This document shows, one piece after another, positions 9,345-18,890 of a stretch of DNA of 64,000 nucleotides; the stretch's first letter is position 1, and every line of letters begins with the position of its first letter. A program made the translations under genes and the position numbers. Below the pieces are notes generated by a model, which was given only the letters and a program-made list of their open reading frames with translations, was not told the DNA's origin and did no database searches. The DNA comes from Acidobacteriota bacterium (GTDB lineage Bacteria; Acidobacteriota; Vicinamibacteria; Fen-336). The stretch covers positions 1 through 64,000 of the forward strand of contig QHVM01000081.1 of NCBI GenBank assembly GCA_003223555.1, given 5' to 3'.

Positions 9345-9956
9345 TTACTTGTTGCGCGTCGCGATGTCGTAGACGGTGCCGGCGATCCCGCCGATGACGG
9401 CGCCCTTCACGGCGCCGCCCTTGCCGCCCACGATCGCGCCCAATCCGGCGCCGCCCGCAGCGGAGCCGCCGATGATCAGCGCGCTCTTCTTCCACGAGCG
9501 CGGGGTGTGGGTCACCCGCTCGGACGACGCCGTCCGATAGACCACCGGCTCGCGCGCGGCCACCGTCCGGGTCCGGACCGGAGCCGGCGCGCTGTAGGAC
9601 GCGGGCGGGCGGCTCATCGACACCGGGTACGCCCGCGCGCTGGTGTATGCCGGGGCGGCCGTCGACGTCTCGTCGAAGGCGTTCGCCGTCCCCAGGGCCT
9701 CTCCGACGCACTGCACTTGAGCCACGGTCTGGCCGCCGACGCTGACGTGCTTCACGAGGGCACGCTGGCCGTCGGCACAGTCGACGAGAACCGGGTTGGA
9801 CGCGAGGCCGGCACCCTGGCTCACGAGCTGCGTGCTGCCGAGCGAGGGGGCCGGGATCGAGGCCTGCACCGGCGACGCCACGTAACGCGAACCGGCGACC
9901 ACCATGGCGCCGAGCGCCAGGCCGCCGATCGCCGCTCCCATGACAGGCATCCTCAT
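9345..9956 (-). CDS. glycine-zipper 2TM domain-containing secreted protein
   Basis: Signal peptide MRMPVMGAAIGGLALGAMVVAG; C-terminal GGSAAGGAGLGAIVGGKGGAVKGAVIGGIAGTVYD; RBS GGAGGT. Confidence 0.75.
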   Translation of the reverse strand: MRMPVMGAAIGGLALGAMVVAGSRYVASPVQASIPAPSLGSTQLVSQGAGLASNPVLVDCADGQRALVKHVSVGGQTVAQVQCVGEALGTANAFDETSTAAPAYTSARAYPVSMSRPPASYSAPAPVRTRTVAAREPVVYRTASSERVTHTPRSWKKSALIIGGSAAGGAGLGAIVGGKGGAVKGAVIGGIAGTVYDIATRNK

Positions 9957-10140
9957 CTCCGACCTCCTGAACGCCTGACGTCTGCTCCGGCGTTCAGCCG
10001 TTTGTAAAGCAAGCAAGGTGCCAGGTATAAACTGCTTGATTTGAGTAACTTGAACAGATTACGGTACGAGGCGAGTGTCCTCTAGATAGATCAATTCGTG
10101 GGCGCTCCGGACGCGCCGGGGCCGTGCTAGCGTTGGACCC

Positions 10141-10629
10141 ATGGCCGAGGCATCTCCCCGAGTGCTGGTGGTCGAGGACGATCCCGACGATATCGTCCTC
10201 GTCGAGCAGGCCCTCGATGCCGTCCGGCGGCCCTTCTTGCGGGAGCGGGTCGACCGGCTCTCCGCCGCCCTCGACCGCCTTCGCCGCGGCGGAATCGACG
10301 TGGTGCTCCTGGATCTCAACCTGCCCGACGCCTGGAACTTCGACGGCGTCTGCCGCATCGCCGCCGACCATCCCTTCGTGCCCATCGTGGTCCTGACCGG
10401 CCTGGACGACGAGGAAGCGGGGTTGAAGGCGGTGCAGGCCGGAGCCCAGGACTTCCTGATGAAGGACGGCCTCGAGCCGCGCCTGCTCGACCGCTCGCTG
10501 CGCTACGCCATCGAGCGCAAGCGGGCCGAGCAGGCGCTCGCCCGGCTGGCCGCCATCATGGGCGGCATCTGCTATCACTGCGGCCGCAAGCTGGAGCCCG
10601 AAGGCGGCGCCGGCCGTCCCGCGAGCTGA
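10141..10629 (+). CDS. response regulator receiver (CheY-like) with C-terminal CxxC tail
   Basis: VLVVEDDPDDIVLVEQ...VVLLDLNLPD...VVLTGLDD...QAGAQDFLMK; tail ICYHCGRKLE. Confidence 0.85.
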   Translation: MAEASPRVLVVEDDPDDIVLVEQALDAVRRPFLRERVDRLSAALDRLRRGGIDVVLLDLNLPDAWNFDGVCRIAADHPFVPIVVLTGLDDEEAGLKAVQAGAQDFLMKDGLEPRLLDRSLRYAIERKRAEQALARLAAIMGGICYHCGRKLEPEGGAGRPAS

Positions 10630-10708
10630 GCGCCGCGTGCTAACCTTGCCTGGAAGGCGTCATCCCTCGAAGACGGCTCGCCTTCGAGGCGCACGGGGAG
10701 GGAGCACC

Positions 10709-11077
10709 ATGAGCAGGACCAGACGGGCGGCGGCCTTCGTGCTGGCGGCGGGCCTCGGCCTGCTGGCCGCCGGCTGCGCCCACACCACCGTCAACAAGCT
10801 GATGGCGCAGCCGTCTCGTTACTACCACCGGGAGGTCGCCCTCACCGGCGACGTCGTCAAGAGCCTGGGCGTGCTCGGTCACGGCATCTACCAGCTCGAC
10901 GACGGCACGGGCACGATCTGGGTCTACTCGACCCGCGGAATGCCTCGCCAGGGGGCCCGGGTCAAGGTGTGGGGCACGATCCGCGACGTGGTCGACCTCG
11001 GCACCATCGTGCCCCTCCCGCGCGAGGTCGGCTCCGGCCTCGTCATGCAGCAGACGAAGCTGCACGCGAAGTACTGA
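10709..11077 (+). CDS. lipoprotein, OB-fold-like
   Basis: Lipobox LLAAGC; YYHREVALTGDVVKSLG...GTGTIWVYSTRG. Confidence 0.65.
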   Translation: MSRTRRAAAFVLAAGLGLLAAGCAHTTVNKLMAQPSRYYHREVALTGDVVKSLGVLGHGIYQLDDGTGTIWVYSTRGMPRQGARVKVWGTIRDVVDLGTIVPLPREVGSGLVMQQTKLHAKY

Positions 11078-11083
11078 GCCAGC

Positions 11084-11103
11084 GCCGACCGCGACCGGTC
11101 GGC
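11084..11103. terminator. hairpin between convergent genes
   Basis: GCCGACCG-CGAC-CGGTCGGC perfect 8-bp stem; no strong U tract. Confidence 0.35.
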
Positions 11104-11107
11104 GGCC

Positions 11108-12472
11108 TCAGCGCGCCCGCACGCCGGGGACGGGTCGCGTCCGGCTGGACGCCCGCGCGGCCGTCTGGCGGCCGGCCCGGAGCGCCTTGGCCCCCACCGC
11201 GACCCGCCGGTGCCGCGGCGTGGCCGCGGGCCGTGCGGCGGCCGGCCGCCCGGCCGGCCCCACCGCTTCGAGCGAGCTGGCGATGAGCTTCTCGTCCGGA
11301 CGACGGCCCTCGGCGAAGGCGAACACGTGGATGTGGTCGCGGTTCTCGCGCAGCGCTTCCACCCGGCCCTCGTCCTCCAGCCGGGCCACGTACCGCATGA
11401 GGTCATTCTGCTCCTCCCCCGTCATGTAGCGGTCGTAGATGTCGAAGGCGAGCCCGGTCGTGTGGGGCGGGGTGGCGATGCGGGTCGCGTTGGGGTTCAC
11501 CTCGCCGAGCATCTGCTGGTAGCGCTCGGTGCGCACCAGTGAGGTCACCGGCAGGGGCCGGCCGAACTTCGCGTGGTAGACGCGGGCGATCTCGAGCAGG
11601 ACGTCCCGGGCCTCGGGCCGGATGAAGCTCAACAGCCGGGCCTTGAACTGGGCTCGCCCGGCCGCCGCCCGCAGGTCGTAGCTCCGGCCGTCGAAGTCGG
11701 CCGCCTTGCCGGCCAGCACCCGGTATTCAGCCACCAGCATCCGGCGCTTGTCGTAGTCCTCGTAGAAGGAGGCGACGCGCCGCCGCCTCTTGTCGAGCAG
11801 GGCCGCCGCGGCCTGGGTGCCCTTGACCTGGGCCTGGAGCGCCTTGCGCCTGCGTAGGTATGCCGCGCGCTCCTTGCGCAGGCGGGGCGCCCGCAGGGCA
11901 CGCAGCTGCTGCTGCACTCCGGCCGCCTTGTCCTTGAGCTCGCCGATGGACTCGGCCATCGCCGCCTCGGCGTCCTGGAAATCGGCGTAGTTCTCGTAGA
12001 GGGGGATGTCGGTGCCGGTCGCCTCGTCGTAGTGGGTGAGGGGATCGTCGCTGACGCTCGCCCCCACGCCGTAGAGGATGTAGTCGTCGCCGACCGGCTT
12101 CATCTCGACCATCTGGCCCCGCTCGATGAGCTGCACCAGCTCCGCGTAGTCGTGGGGCAGCTCGAAGTCCTGGGCCCGGCTCTCCGCCACCTGCACGGCG
12201 AGGAAGCGGCGGTGGTCGCTGTAGTGGCGCAGCTCGGGCGGGACGAGCACCGCCGCCGCGCGGCCGACCGGTTCGCCCCGGCTCTCCTCCACCCGCCGGG
12301 CCGCCTCCCGCCACGAGCGCACGACCGGCGGGGTGAGCGCGTTCGGCGGCGGCGGGACCGCGAGCTCGGCCGGCTGGGGCCGGTCGCCCCACATGATGAC
12401 GGCCACCCCCAGTCCGATCCCGAGCAGGACCGCGGCCAGGGCGTGGATCGAACCGCGGTAGCGGAGGGTCAT
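11108..12472 (-). CDS. DUF5715-like secreted protein (D-Ala-D-Ala carboxypeptidase-like LAS fold)
   Basis: SLVRTERYQQMLGEVNPNATRIATPPHTTGLAFDIYDRY ... NRDHIHVFAF resembles peptidase M15-like zinc ligands. Confidence 0.65.
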   Translation of the reverse strand: MTLRYRGSIHALAAVLLGIGLGVAVIMWGDRPQPAELAVPPPPNALTPPVVRSWREAARRVEESRGEPVGRAAAVLVPPELRHYSDHRRFLAVQVAESRAQDFELPHDYAELVQLIERGQMVEMKPVGDDYILYGVGASVSDDPLTHYDEATGTDIPLYENYADFQDAEAAMAESIGELKDKAAGVQQQLRALRAPRLRKERAAYLRRRKALQAQVKGTQAAAALLDKRRRRVASFYEDYDKRRMLVAEYRVLAGKAADFDGRSYDLRAAAGRAQFKARLLSFIRPEARDVLLEIARVYHAKFGRPLPVTSLVRTERYQQMLGEVNPNATRIATPPHTTGLAFDIYDRYMTGEEQNDLMRYVARLEDEGRVEALRENRDHIHVFAFAEGRRPDEKLIASSLEAVGPAGRPAAARPAATPRHRRVAVGAKALRAGRQTAARASSRTRPVPGVRAR

Positions 12473-12531
12473 ACCGGGTGCGCTGCAAGGCGCATACCGG
12501 CGCCCCCGATGCCGGATGCCGTCGGGTCTCG

Positions 12532-12560
12532 TTGACACCCACTCATCGTCATCCTAGATT
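12532..12560 (+). promoter_or_regulatory. sigma70-type promoter for the 12611 lipoprotein gene
   Basis: TTGACA (12532-12537), 17-nt spacer, TAGATT (12555-12560). Confidence 0.6.
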
Positions 12561-12610
12561 CGCTCGAAGAGGCCGCCTGCGCAAGCCTGCCGGAGCGAGG
12601 ACGCAAAAAA

Positions 12611-13045
12611 TTGTCGACCCGTATGGCGCCCCTTCTCGCGCTGATCCTCGCCCTCGTGGCGTGCGGCGGTCGCCAGGCCGCTCCGGCGGCGGGATCGCCT
12701 GCTCCCGCCCGCCGCTCCGACGTGACGGTCGGCGACATCCAGCTCGGGCGCACGGTCGCACCCGACCGGCGCGTGGCCCAGCCCGGCGATTCCTTCGCGC
12801 CCGGTGACATGATCTACGCCTCCGTCGTCACCGAGGGCACCGCGCCCAGCGCGCAGCTGAAGGCGAAGTGGACGCGGGGAGGCTCCGAGGTCGTGGCCGA
12901 GTCGTCGCTGGACATCGCTCCCAGCGGCACCACGGTCAGCGAGTTCCACATCTCGAAGGCGGACGGGCTGCCCCGGGGCGCGTACCAGGTCGAGGTCTTC
13001 CTGGACGAGGTGTCGGCCGGCAAGCGGAGCTTCTCGGTCCAATAG
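12611..13045 (+). CDS. hypothetical lipoprotein
   Basis: Signal/lipobox LALVACGG; start codon not certain. Confidence 0.6.
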   Translation: MSTRMAPLLALILALVACGGRQAAPAAGSPAPARRSDVTVGDIQLGRTVAPDRRVAQPGDSFAPGDMIYASVVTEGTAPSAQLKAKWTRGGSEVVAESSLDIAPSGTTVSEFHISKADGLPRGAYQVEVFLDEVSAGKRSFSVQ

Positions 13046-13090
13046 GCCGCCGTTGCATTCATGCGCGTGGCGCGAAGAAGGGAGGAGACC

Positions 13091-13471
13091 ATGCCGAGGA
13101 CGCTGTGCCGCATCGTCGGGGTGGCGCTCGGGCTCGCCGGGCTGGCCGGCTTCGCCGCGCCGACGCTGCTCGGGTTGCACCTGACGACGATCCACAACAT
13201 CGTCCACTTGCTGACGGGCCTGATCGCCCTCTACGTCGGCTTCGCGGCCGGCTTCGAGGCCGCCCGCGTGTTCTGCCTCCTGTTCGGCGCCGTCTATCTG
13301 CTGCTCGCGGCCCTGGGCTTCCTGGCCCCCGGCCTGGTGGCGACGGCGCTCGGCCACGCCCCGCTCACCGCCCGTCAGCTCACTCCCGACAACGCGGTGC
13401 ACGTCCTGCTCGGCGCCCTCCTGCTCGGCGTCGGCCTGACGGCCCGGCGGGCGGTCGTGAAGGTGACCTGA
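13091..13471 (+). CDS. DUF4383-like 4-TM membrane protein
   Basis: HNIVHLLTGLIALYVG...NAVHVLLGALLLGVG; RBS GGGAGGAG. Confidence 0.65.
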   Translation: MPRTLCRIVGVALGLAGLAGFAAPTLLGLHLTTIHNIVHLLTGLIALYVGFAAGFEAARVFCLLFGAVYLLLAALGFLAPGLVATALGHAPLTARQLTPDNAVHVLLGALLLGVGLTARRAVVKVT

Positions 13472-13542
13472 CGTATCGCGGAAAAAGCCTTGACGCCGGG
13501 GGAAGAAAGGGACAGGGTAGGAGTGTCCATGAGCGCCTGTCC

Positions 13543-13953
13543 ATGAGCGCCGCGACCCGACGTCCCGCGCGGGACCGTCGCCTCGCCCCCCGGCTGCGTC
13601 CGGTCGACGAAGCGACGCGCCGGCACCGCTCGCCCACCGCGGTGGCCGCCGAGGCGCTGCGCACCGGCGTCCTGCCCGTGTCGCCCGACGCGCGGCGATG
13701 GAAGATTCCGGGCGAGGACGAGACGATCCGAGTGGGAGATCCGGACGACGACACGCTCGCCAACGAGTACGTGGGCGAGGAGACGCCGGGGGGCTCCACT
13801 CCGACGCCCGACCAGAACGGCGTCGACGAGATCGGGCGCGCGTACGGCCTGCAGGAGGAAGACTCGGGCACGCTGCGCAGCGGCGGGGAAGTGCTCTCGC
13901 GGCGCGACCGCCATCGCTCCGAGCTGAGCCCGCCCCGGACCCGCCGGCCCTGA
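13543..13953 (+). CDS. DUF6335-like small protein
   Basis: VGDPDDDTLANEYVGEETPGGSTPTPDQNGVDEIGRAYG. Confidence 0.6.
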   Translation: MSAATRRPARDRRLAPRLRPVDEATRRHRSPTAVAAEALRTGVLPVSPDARRWKIPGEDETIRVGDPDDDTLANEYVGEETPGGSTPTPDQNGVDEIGRAYGLQEEDSGTLRSGGEVLSRRDRHRSELSPPRTRRP

Positions 13954-14153
13954 CCGAAGCGCGGCCGTTCCCCGAGAGCCTCTGCCACTCGTGCGCGGCG
14001 CCGCCGCGCTACGTGACCAGCGACCGCGGCTCGGTGTTCGTATATTGCCCCGTCTTCCGCGCCTATCCGCCCCAGCCGGTGCTGAGCTGCGCCGCCTACC
14101 GCCCGCAAGGCAGCGCCCCCCCGGGGGCGTCTCCCGGCTCCGGGCCCGCGTAG
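13950..14153 (+). CDS. small cysteine-containing protein, non-ATG start
   Basis: CHSCAAPPRYVTSDRGSVFVYCPVFRAYPPQPVLSCAAYRP. The only plausible start is CTG overlapping the previous stop (CTGA). Confidence 0.4.
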   Translation: MTEARPFPESLCHSCAAPPRYVTSDRGSVFVYCPVFRAYPPQPVLSCAAYRPQGSAPPGASPGSGPA

Positions 14154-14219
14154 TCTGCGCCGCGGCGCCAGTCCCGCGGCGCGCGGCAACGGAATAAGAT
14201 GTTGCGAGGAGGGCCTTCC

Positions 14220-14837
14220 ATGAGATTCATCGCGGGCGTGATCACCACCATCGTCGTGATCGTCGCGGTGGCCGGCTTCGTGTTCGCCACCGGTCGCTTC
14301 AACGTGGGCGCCACCGCTCCCCCCGACATCATCGACAAGCTCGCGCCCTGGGCTCTCGACAAGTCCCTCGAGCGTCGGGCCCGGGACATCACGGATCCGG
14401 TGGCCAAGGACCCGGGAGCCTTGGCCCGCGGCATGTCGCACTACCGCGAGAACTGCCTGCCCTGCCACGGCGCGCCCGGCGTGGATGCGGAGGAGTTCCA
14501 GGAGGGCATGAACCCCACCCCGCCCGGCATGGACTCCCCCGTGGTGCAGCACGAGTCCGACGCCGAGCTGTTCTGGGTCGTCAAGAACGGCATCCGCATG
14601 ACGGGCATGCCCGGCTTCGGCGTGAACCACAAAGACGAGGAGATCCGCGACATCATCGCCTTCGTGCGCCACGTCCCGCAGCTCACCGATGCCGAGCGCC
14701 AGGCCCTCAAGACCGGAGCCGGCCTCGAGGAGCACCATCCCGGCGCAGAGGCGGGGGGAGAGGGCCACGAGCACGGCGCGGAATCCCCGGCTTCCTCACC
14801 GGCTCCGGCCGCTTCGGCCTCCCCGCATCGTCATTGA
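14220..14837 (+). CDS. c-type cytochrome, class I
   Basis: N-terminal TM/signal, YRENCLPCHGAPG heme-binding CxxCH motif. Confidence 0.85.
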   Translation: MRFIAGVITTIVVIVAVAGFVFATGRFNVGATAPPDIIDKLAPWALDKSLERRARDITDPVAKDPGALARGMSHYRENCLPCHGAPGVDAEEFQEGMNPTPPGMDSPVVQHESDAELFWVVKNGIRMTGMPGFGVNHKDEEIRDIIAFVRHVPQLTDAERQALKTGAGLEEHHPGAEAGGEGHEHGAESPASSPAPAASASPHRH

Positions 14838-15164
14838 GCTGGGGGGTGCTAGCGGCGCACCCCCCAGACCCCCCGCTCGCTGCGCGGGAGTGAATCCCGC
14901 TCCGCTTGCTGCCTTATTGAGCTGGGGGTGCTAGCGGCGCACCCCCCAGACCCCCCGCTCGCTGCGCGGGAGTGAATCCCGCTCCGCTCGCTGCCTCATT
15001 GAGCTGGGGGGTGCTAGCGGCGCACCCCCCCAGACCCCCCGCTCGCTGCGCGGGAGTGAATCCCGCTCCGCTCGCTGCCTCATTGAGCTGGGGGGTGCTA
15101 GCGGCGCACCCCCCAGACCCCCCGCTCGCTGCGCGGGAGTGAATCCCGCTCCGCTCGCTGCCTT
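14834..15164. repeat. four tandem copies of a ~83-bp structured repeat
   Basis: Copies begin at about 14834, 14917, 14999 and 15083. Each contains hairpin CTGGGGGGTGC-TAGCGGC-GCACCCCCCAG and hairpin GCGGGA-GTGAA-TCCCGC. Confidence 0.95.
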
Positions 15165-15355
15165 TGTCGGGGGCGCGGGCGGCTCGCGGCGCTGGAGGCA
15201 GAGACTCATTGCGAAAGCCTGGCCGACGGGCGTAGTATCGGCGCCATCGACGAACCGACACACTGAAGCCTCGGGCGGTATCTGTGGCCGAAGGAGCGCA
15301 GATACTCGACGCCACACCGGTGTCGGCGGTGGTGTACCGCACAGGAGAGGGGAAC

Positions 15356-16051
15356 ATGAGCCTCGGTACATTCGTAGGGCGCCAGGTGCGCAAACCGCTG
15401 GAGCTGGTGGAGGCGAACTTCCGCAAGCCGACCGGGTGGTTCGGACAGATGCTCGGCCACATCATGACCATGCAGCACAAGACGTTGACGGTATGGGTGA
15501 TCGACTTGATGAACGTCCAGCCTTCCGACCGCGTCCTGGATGTCGGCTGTGGCGGCGGCATGGCGGTGAAGCTCCTGTCCGACCGCGCCACCGCGGGGTT
15601 CGTGGCGGGGGTGGACTATTCCGCGGAGATGGTTCGCCAGGCGACCCGGCGCAATGACGCGGCCGTACGGCAAGGCAGGGTCGAGGTCAAGCCGGGCGAC
15701 GTGTCGGCCTTGCCCTACGGCGAGGGCTCCTTCGACAAGGTCTGCGGCATCGAGACGTTCTACTTCTGGCCCGATCCGATGGCCGGGTTGCGTGAGGTTC
15801 ATCGGGTGCTGAAGCCGGGCGGCCAGATCACCATCGCCATGGAGATGAGCAAGGAATCGGCCGCGCAGAAATCGAGGCTGCAGAAGTACCTCAGCCAGCG
15901 TTACGCAAACCGCTCCGCCGCCCTCGGCATGTCCATCCTCTCCGGGGTCGAGCTGGTGACGATGTTGACCCAGGCGGGATTCCGCCAGGCCCGATACCAC
16001 TCCGAGCCGAACAGGGCGCTGGGCTGGCTGTGCGCCCTCGGCTCGAAGTGA
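15356..16051 (+). CDS. class I SAM-dependent methyltransferase (UbiE-like)
   Basis: VLDVGCGGGMAVKLL...VSALPYGEGSFDKVCGIETFYFW...LKPGGQ. Confidence 0.88.
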   Translation: MSLGTFVGRQVRKPLELVEANFRKPTGWFGQMLGHIMTMQHKTLTVWVIDLMNVQPSDRVLDVGCGGGMAVKLLSDRATAGFVAGVDYSAEMVRQATRRNDAAVRQGRVEVKPGDVSALPYGEGSFDKVCGIETFYFWPDPMAGLREVHRVLKPGGQITIAMEMSKESAAQKSRLQKYLSQRYANRSAALGMSILSGVELVTMLTQAGFRQARYHSEPNRALGWLCALGSK

Positions 16052-16069
16052 GAGGGCGAGGAGCAGGCC

Positions 16070-17491
16070 ATGGCTACCAGAGCGCCGATACCCCACACAC
16101 CAGCGCCGGCGACGCGTCAGGCCCCGGGTCCACGCGGCCTCTTCCTGCTGGGCAGCATCATCGATTTCAAGCGCGACATCCTGCAGGCGATGACGCGCGG
16201 GCAACGAGAGTTCGGGGACCCGGTGCGCTACCGTCTCGGCCCCCTGATCGTGCACGGCGTCTCGCACCCGGACCAGGCCGAGGAAGTGTTCATGGACGGC
16301 AAGAACGTCTACGGCAAGCTCGGCCCCGACAATCCCCTGCGGCTGGTGCTGGGCGATGGGCTCCTCACCAGCTCCGACCACGAGTCGTGGTTCCGCCATC
16401 GCCGGATGATGCAGCCGATCTTCCATCGCCAGCGGCTGGCGATCCTGTTCGACAAGATGGTGGCCTGCTCGAAGGAGATGCTGGCCCGCTGGGCGACCTG
16501 CCCGGCGGGCGACCGGCTGGACGTGCACCACGAGATGATGCGCGTCACCCTGGACATCGTCAGCCAGACCATGTTCAGCGCCAACGTGATGAACGACCTG
16601 GACAAGATCGGGCCGGAGGCGGTCAACGTCACCATCGACTACGCGTTCCAGCGCCTGCAGAACCCGTTCAGCCCGCCCACCAGCTGGCCCACCCCGCGCA
16701 ACCGGCGCTTCAAGAGGGTGATGCGCGAGCTGGACCGCCTGCTCTATCGCATCATCAACGAGCGGCGCACCGGCCGCCAGCCCCACGACGATCTGCTCGA
16801 CATGCTGCTGAGCGCGCAGGACGAGGACACCGGCGAGGTGATGAACGACAAGGAGCTGCGCGACGAGGTGATCACGATCCTGGCCGCCGGACACGAGACG
16901 ACCGCGATCACGCTCACCTGGACCTGGTACCTGCTCTCCCAGCATCCCGACATCGAGCGCAAGCTCCAGCAGGAAGTGGACGGCGTGCTGGCGGGACGGA
17001 CGCCGACCCTGGCCGACCTGTCCAGCCTGCCCTACACGCTGCAGGTGTTCGAGGAGTCGATGCGGCTGTATCCGTCGGCGCCCATCATCCCACGCCTGAC
17101 GTCGCGGGCGACGACGCTCGGGGGCTACGACCTGCCGGCGGGCTCGCGCGTGCTGGTCAACCTGTTCAACCTCCATCGCCATCCCGACTTCTGGCCCGAT
17201 CCGGAGAGATTCGACCCGGACCGCTTCGCCCCGGAGAGGCGGAAGGCGCAGCATCGCTTCGCCTATCTACCCTTCGGGGCGGGGCCGCACATCTGCATCG
17301 GCAAGAGCTTCGCCCTGATGGAAGCGCACCTGCTCCTGATCCTGATCGCGCAGCGCCACGAGCTGCGCCACGTGCCCGGCCACCGGGTGATGAACCACGC
17401 GACCATCACGCTGCGGCCGCGCTACGGCATGCTGATGACGATCCACCCGCGCGACGGGACTCGAGGGGGCGCCGGATCGCCGCGGCCGTGA
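16070..17491 (+). CDS. cytochrome P450
   Basis: I-helix AAGHETTAIT, EESMRLYP (ExxR), heme loop FGAGPHICIGKSFA. Confidence 0.95.
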   Translation: MATRAPIPHTPAPATRQAPGPRGLFLLGSIIDFKRDILQAMTRGQREFGDPVRYRLGPLIVHGVSHPDQAEEVFMDGKNVYGKLGPDNPLRLVLGDGLLTSSDHESWFRHRRMMQPIFHRQRLAILFDKMVACSKEMLARWATCPAGDRLDVHHEMMRVTLDIVSQTMFSANVMNDLDKIGPEAVNVTIDYAFQRLQNPFSPPTSWPTPRNRRFKRVMRELDRLLYRIINERRTGRQPHDDLLDMLLSAQDEDTGEVMNDKELRDEVITILAAGHETTAITLTWTWYLLSQHPDIERKLQQEVDGVLAGRTPTLADLSSLPYTLQVFEESMRLYPSAPIIPRLTSRATTLGGYDLPAGSRVLVNLFNLHRHPDFWPDPERFDPDRFAPERRKAQHRFAYLPFGAGPHICIGKSFALMEAHLLLILIAQRHELRHVPGHRVMNHATITLRPRYGMLMTIHPRDGTRGGAGSPRP

Positions 17492-17501
17492 GAGCGGGCC
17501 C

Positions 17502-18890
17502 ATGTCCGTCGCGATAGAGAGGGACGACCTCAGCTTCTGGGTCGAGACGCCGGACGAGCTGCCTTGCGCCCCCCTCCGGGGTGAGGCCACGGCCGAGATC
17601 GCGATCGTGGGCGGCGGCCTGGCCGGGCTGTCCGCGGCCTATCACCTGATCCAGGAGCGGCCGGGGCTGGACGTCGTGCTCCTGGAGGCCAACCGCGTGG
17701 GCAGCGGCGCCAGCGGCCGCAACACGGGAATGCTGGGCCCGCGGGTGGGCCGCTCGCTCGTGGATCTGTGCCGCCGGTACGGGGAGGCGGATGCCCGGCG
17801 CCTCTATCAAGCCACGATCGACGCGGTGACCCAGGTCAAGGCGCTCATCTACGCGGAGAAGATCGCTTGCGACCTGGAAGAGACGCCCCAGGTGAAGGCG
17901 GCCATGACGAGCCGGCAGGTGGACGCGTTGCAGGCGGAAAGGCGCATGCTGCAAAGGCTCGGCTTCGCCGCGTCCTGGTACGACGAACGGCAGATCGCCG
18001 GGATCTCGCCGGTTCGTTACCGGGCCGGGCTGGGCTATCCCCACAGCGGGCTGCTCAACCCGGTGCGGCTGTGCCGGGAGCTGAAGCGCATCGTGGTGGG
18101 GCGGGGCGTCCGGGTCCATGAGCAGACCCGGGTGAGCGGCTTCACGCCGGGCCATCCCTTGACCCTGGCTCTGCCCGGCGGCACGCTGGCCGCCGCCCGG
18201 GTGCTGCTGGCCACCGACGCCTATACCCCGCAGCTGGGGTTGTTGAGAGGCCAGCTCATCCCGCTCCAGACCCATGTCATCCAGACGCAGCGGCTCAGCG
18301 CCGAGCAGCTCGGCCGGCTGAACTGGCCGGGCCGGACCCCGTTCTTCGAGGCCAGCAACATCTTCAACTATTACCGTCTCACGCCCGACGACCGCATCGT
18401 GTTCGGCGGGGGCCGCCCGCTCTATCAAGCGGCGGCGAAGGACCGGCAGAGCGGCGCCACCGACGTGGCCGATCCCCGGGTCTGGGAAGGCCAGGCGAAG
18501 GTCTTCTCGCGGCGCTTCCCGGCCCTGGCCGACGTGGCCATCGTCAGGCGATGGGCGGGTACGGTCGGGATGACGCTGGATCACCTGCCGGTGGTGGGTG
18601 AGCTGGCCGAAGCTCCGGGGATACTCTTCGCCGGGGGCTGGAACGGGCACGGCGTGGCCCTGGCCACGGCGAGCGGGGCGACGATGGCCGATTTCGTCAT
18701 GCGCCGCCGCTCGCCGCGCATGGACTTTCCGTGGGTGCGCGGCCGCGCGCCGAGGGTCCCGCCCGATCCGTTGCGGGCGCTGGGCTTGTCGGCGTACCTG
18801 ACCGGCCTCGGTCTGGCCGATCGGCTCCAGATGCTGCGCGAGAGCCTGAGTCGTCGGGGCGCCCGGACGGCGGAGGGACGGGTCCCGTGA
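17502..18890 (+). CDS. FAD-dependent oxidoreductase (DAO family)
   Basis: AEIAIVGGGLAGLSAAYHL...GASGRNTGMLGPRVG...FAGGWNGHGVALA. Confidence 0.9.
   Translation: MSVAIERDDLSFWVETPDELPCAPLRGEATAEIAIVGGGLAGLSAAYHLIQERPGLDVVLLEANRVGSGASGRNTGMLGPRVGRSLVDLCRRYGEADARRLYQATIDAVTQVKALIYAEKIACDLEETPQVKAAMTSRQVDALQAERRMLQRLGFAASWYDERQIAGISPVRYRAGLGYPHSGLLNPVRLCRELKRIVVGRGVRVHEQTRVSGFTPGHPLTLALPGGTLAAARVLLATDAYTPQLGLLRGQLIPLQTHVIQTQRLSAEQLGRLNWPGRTPFFEASNIFNYYRLTPDDRIVFGGGRPLYQAAAKDRQSGATDVADPRVWEGQAKVFSRRFPALADVAIVRRWAGTVGMTLDHLPVVGELAEAPGILFAGGWNGHGVALATASGATMADFVMRRRSPRMDFPWVRGRAPRVPPDPLRALGLSAYLTGLGLADRLQMLRESLSRRGARTAEGRVP

Noticed and set aside
14834-15164. CRISPR array
   Set aside because: The whole ~83-bp unit is repeated with no unique spacers, and there are no cas genes nearby.
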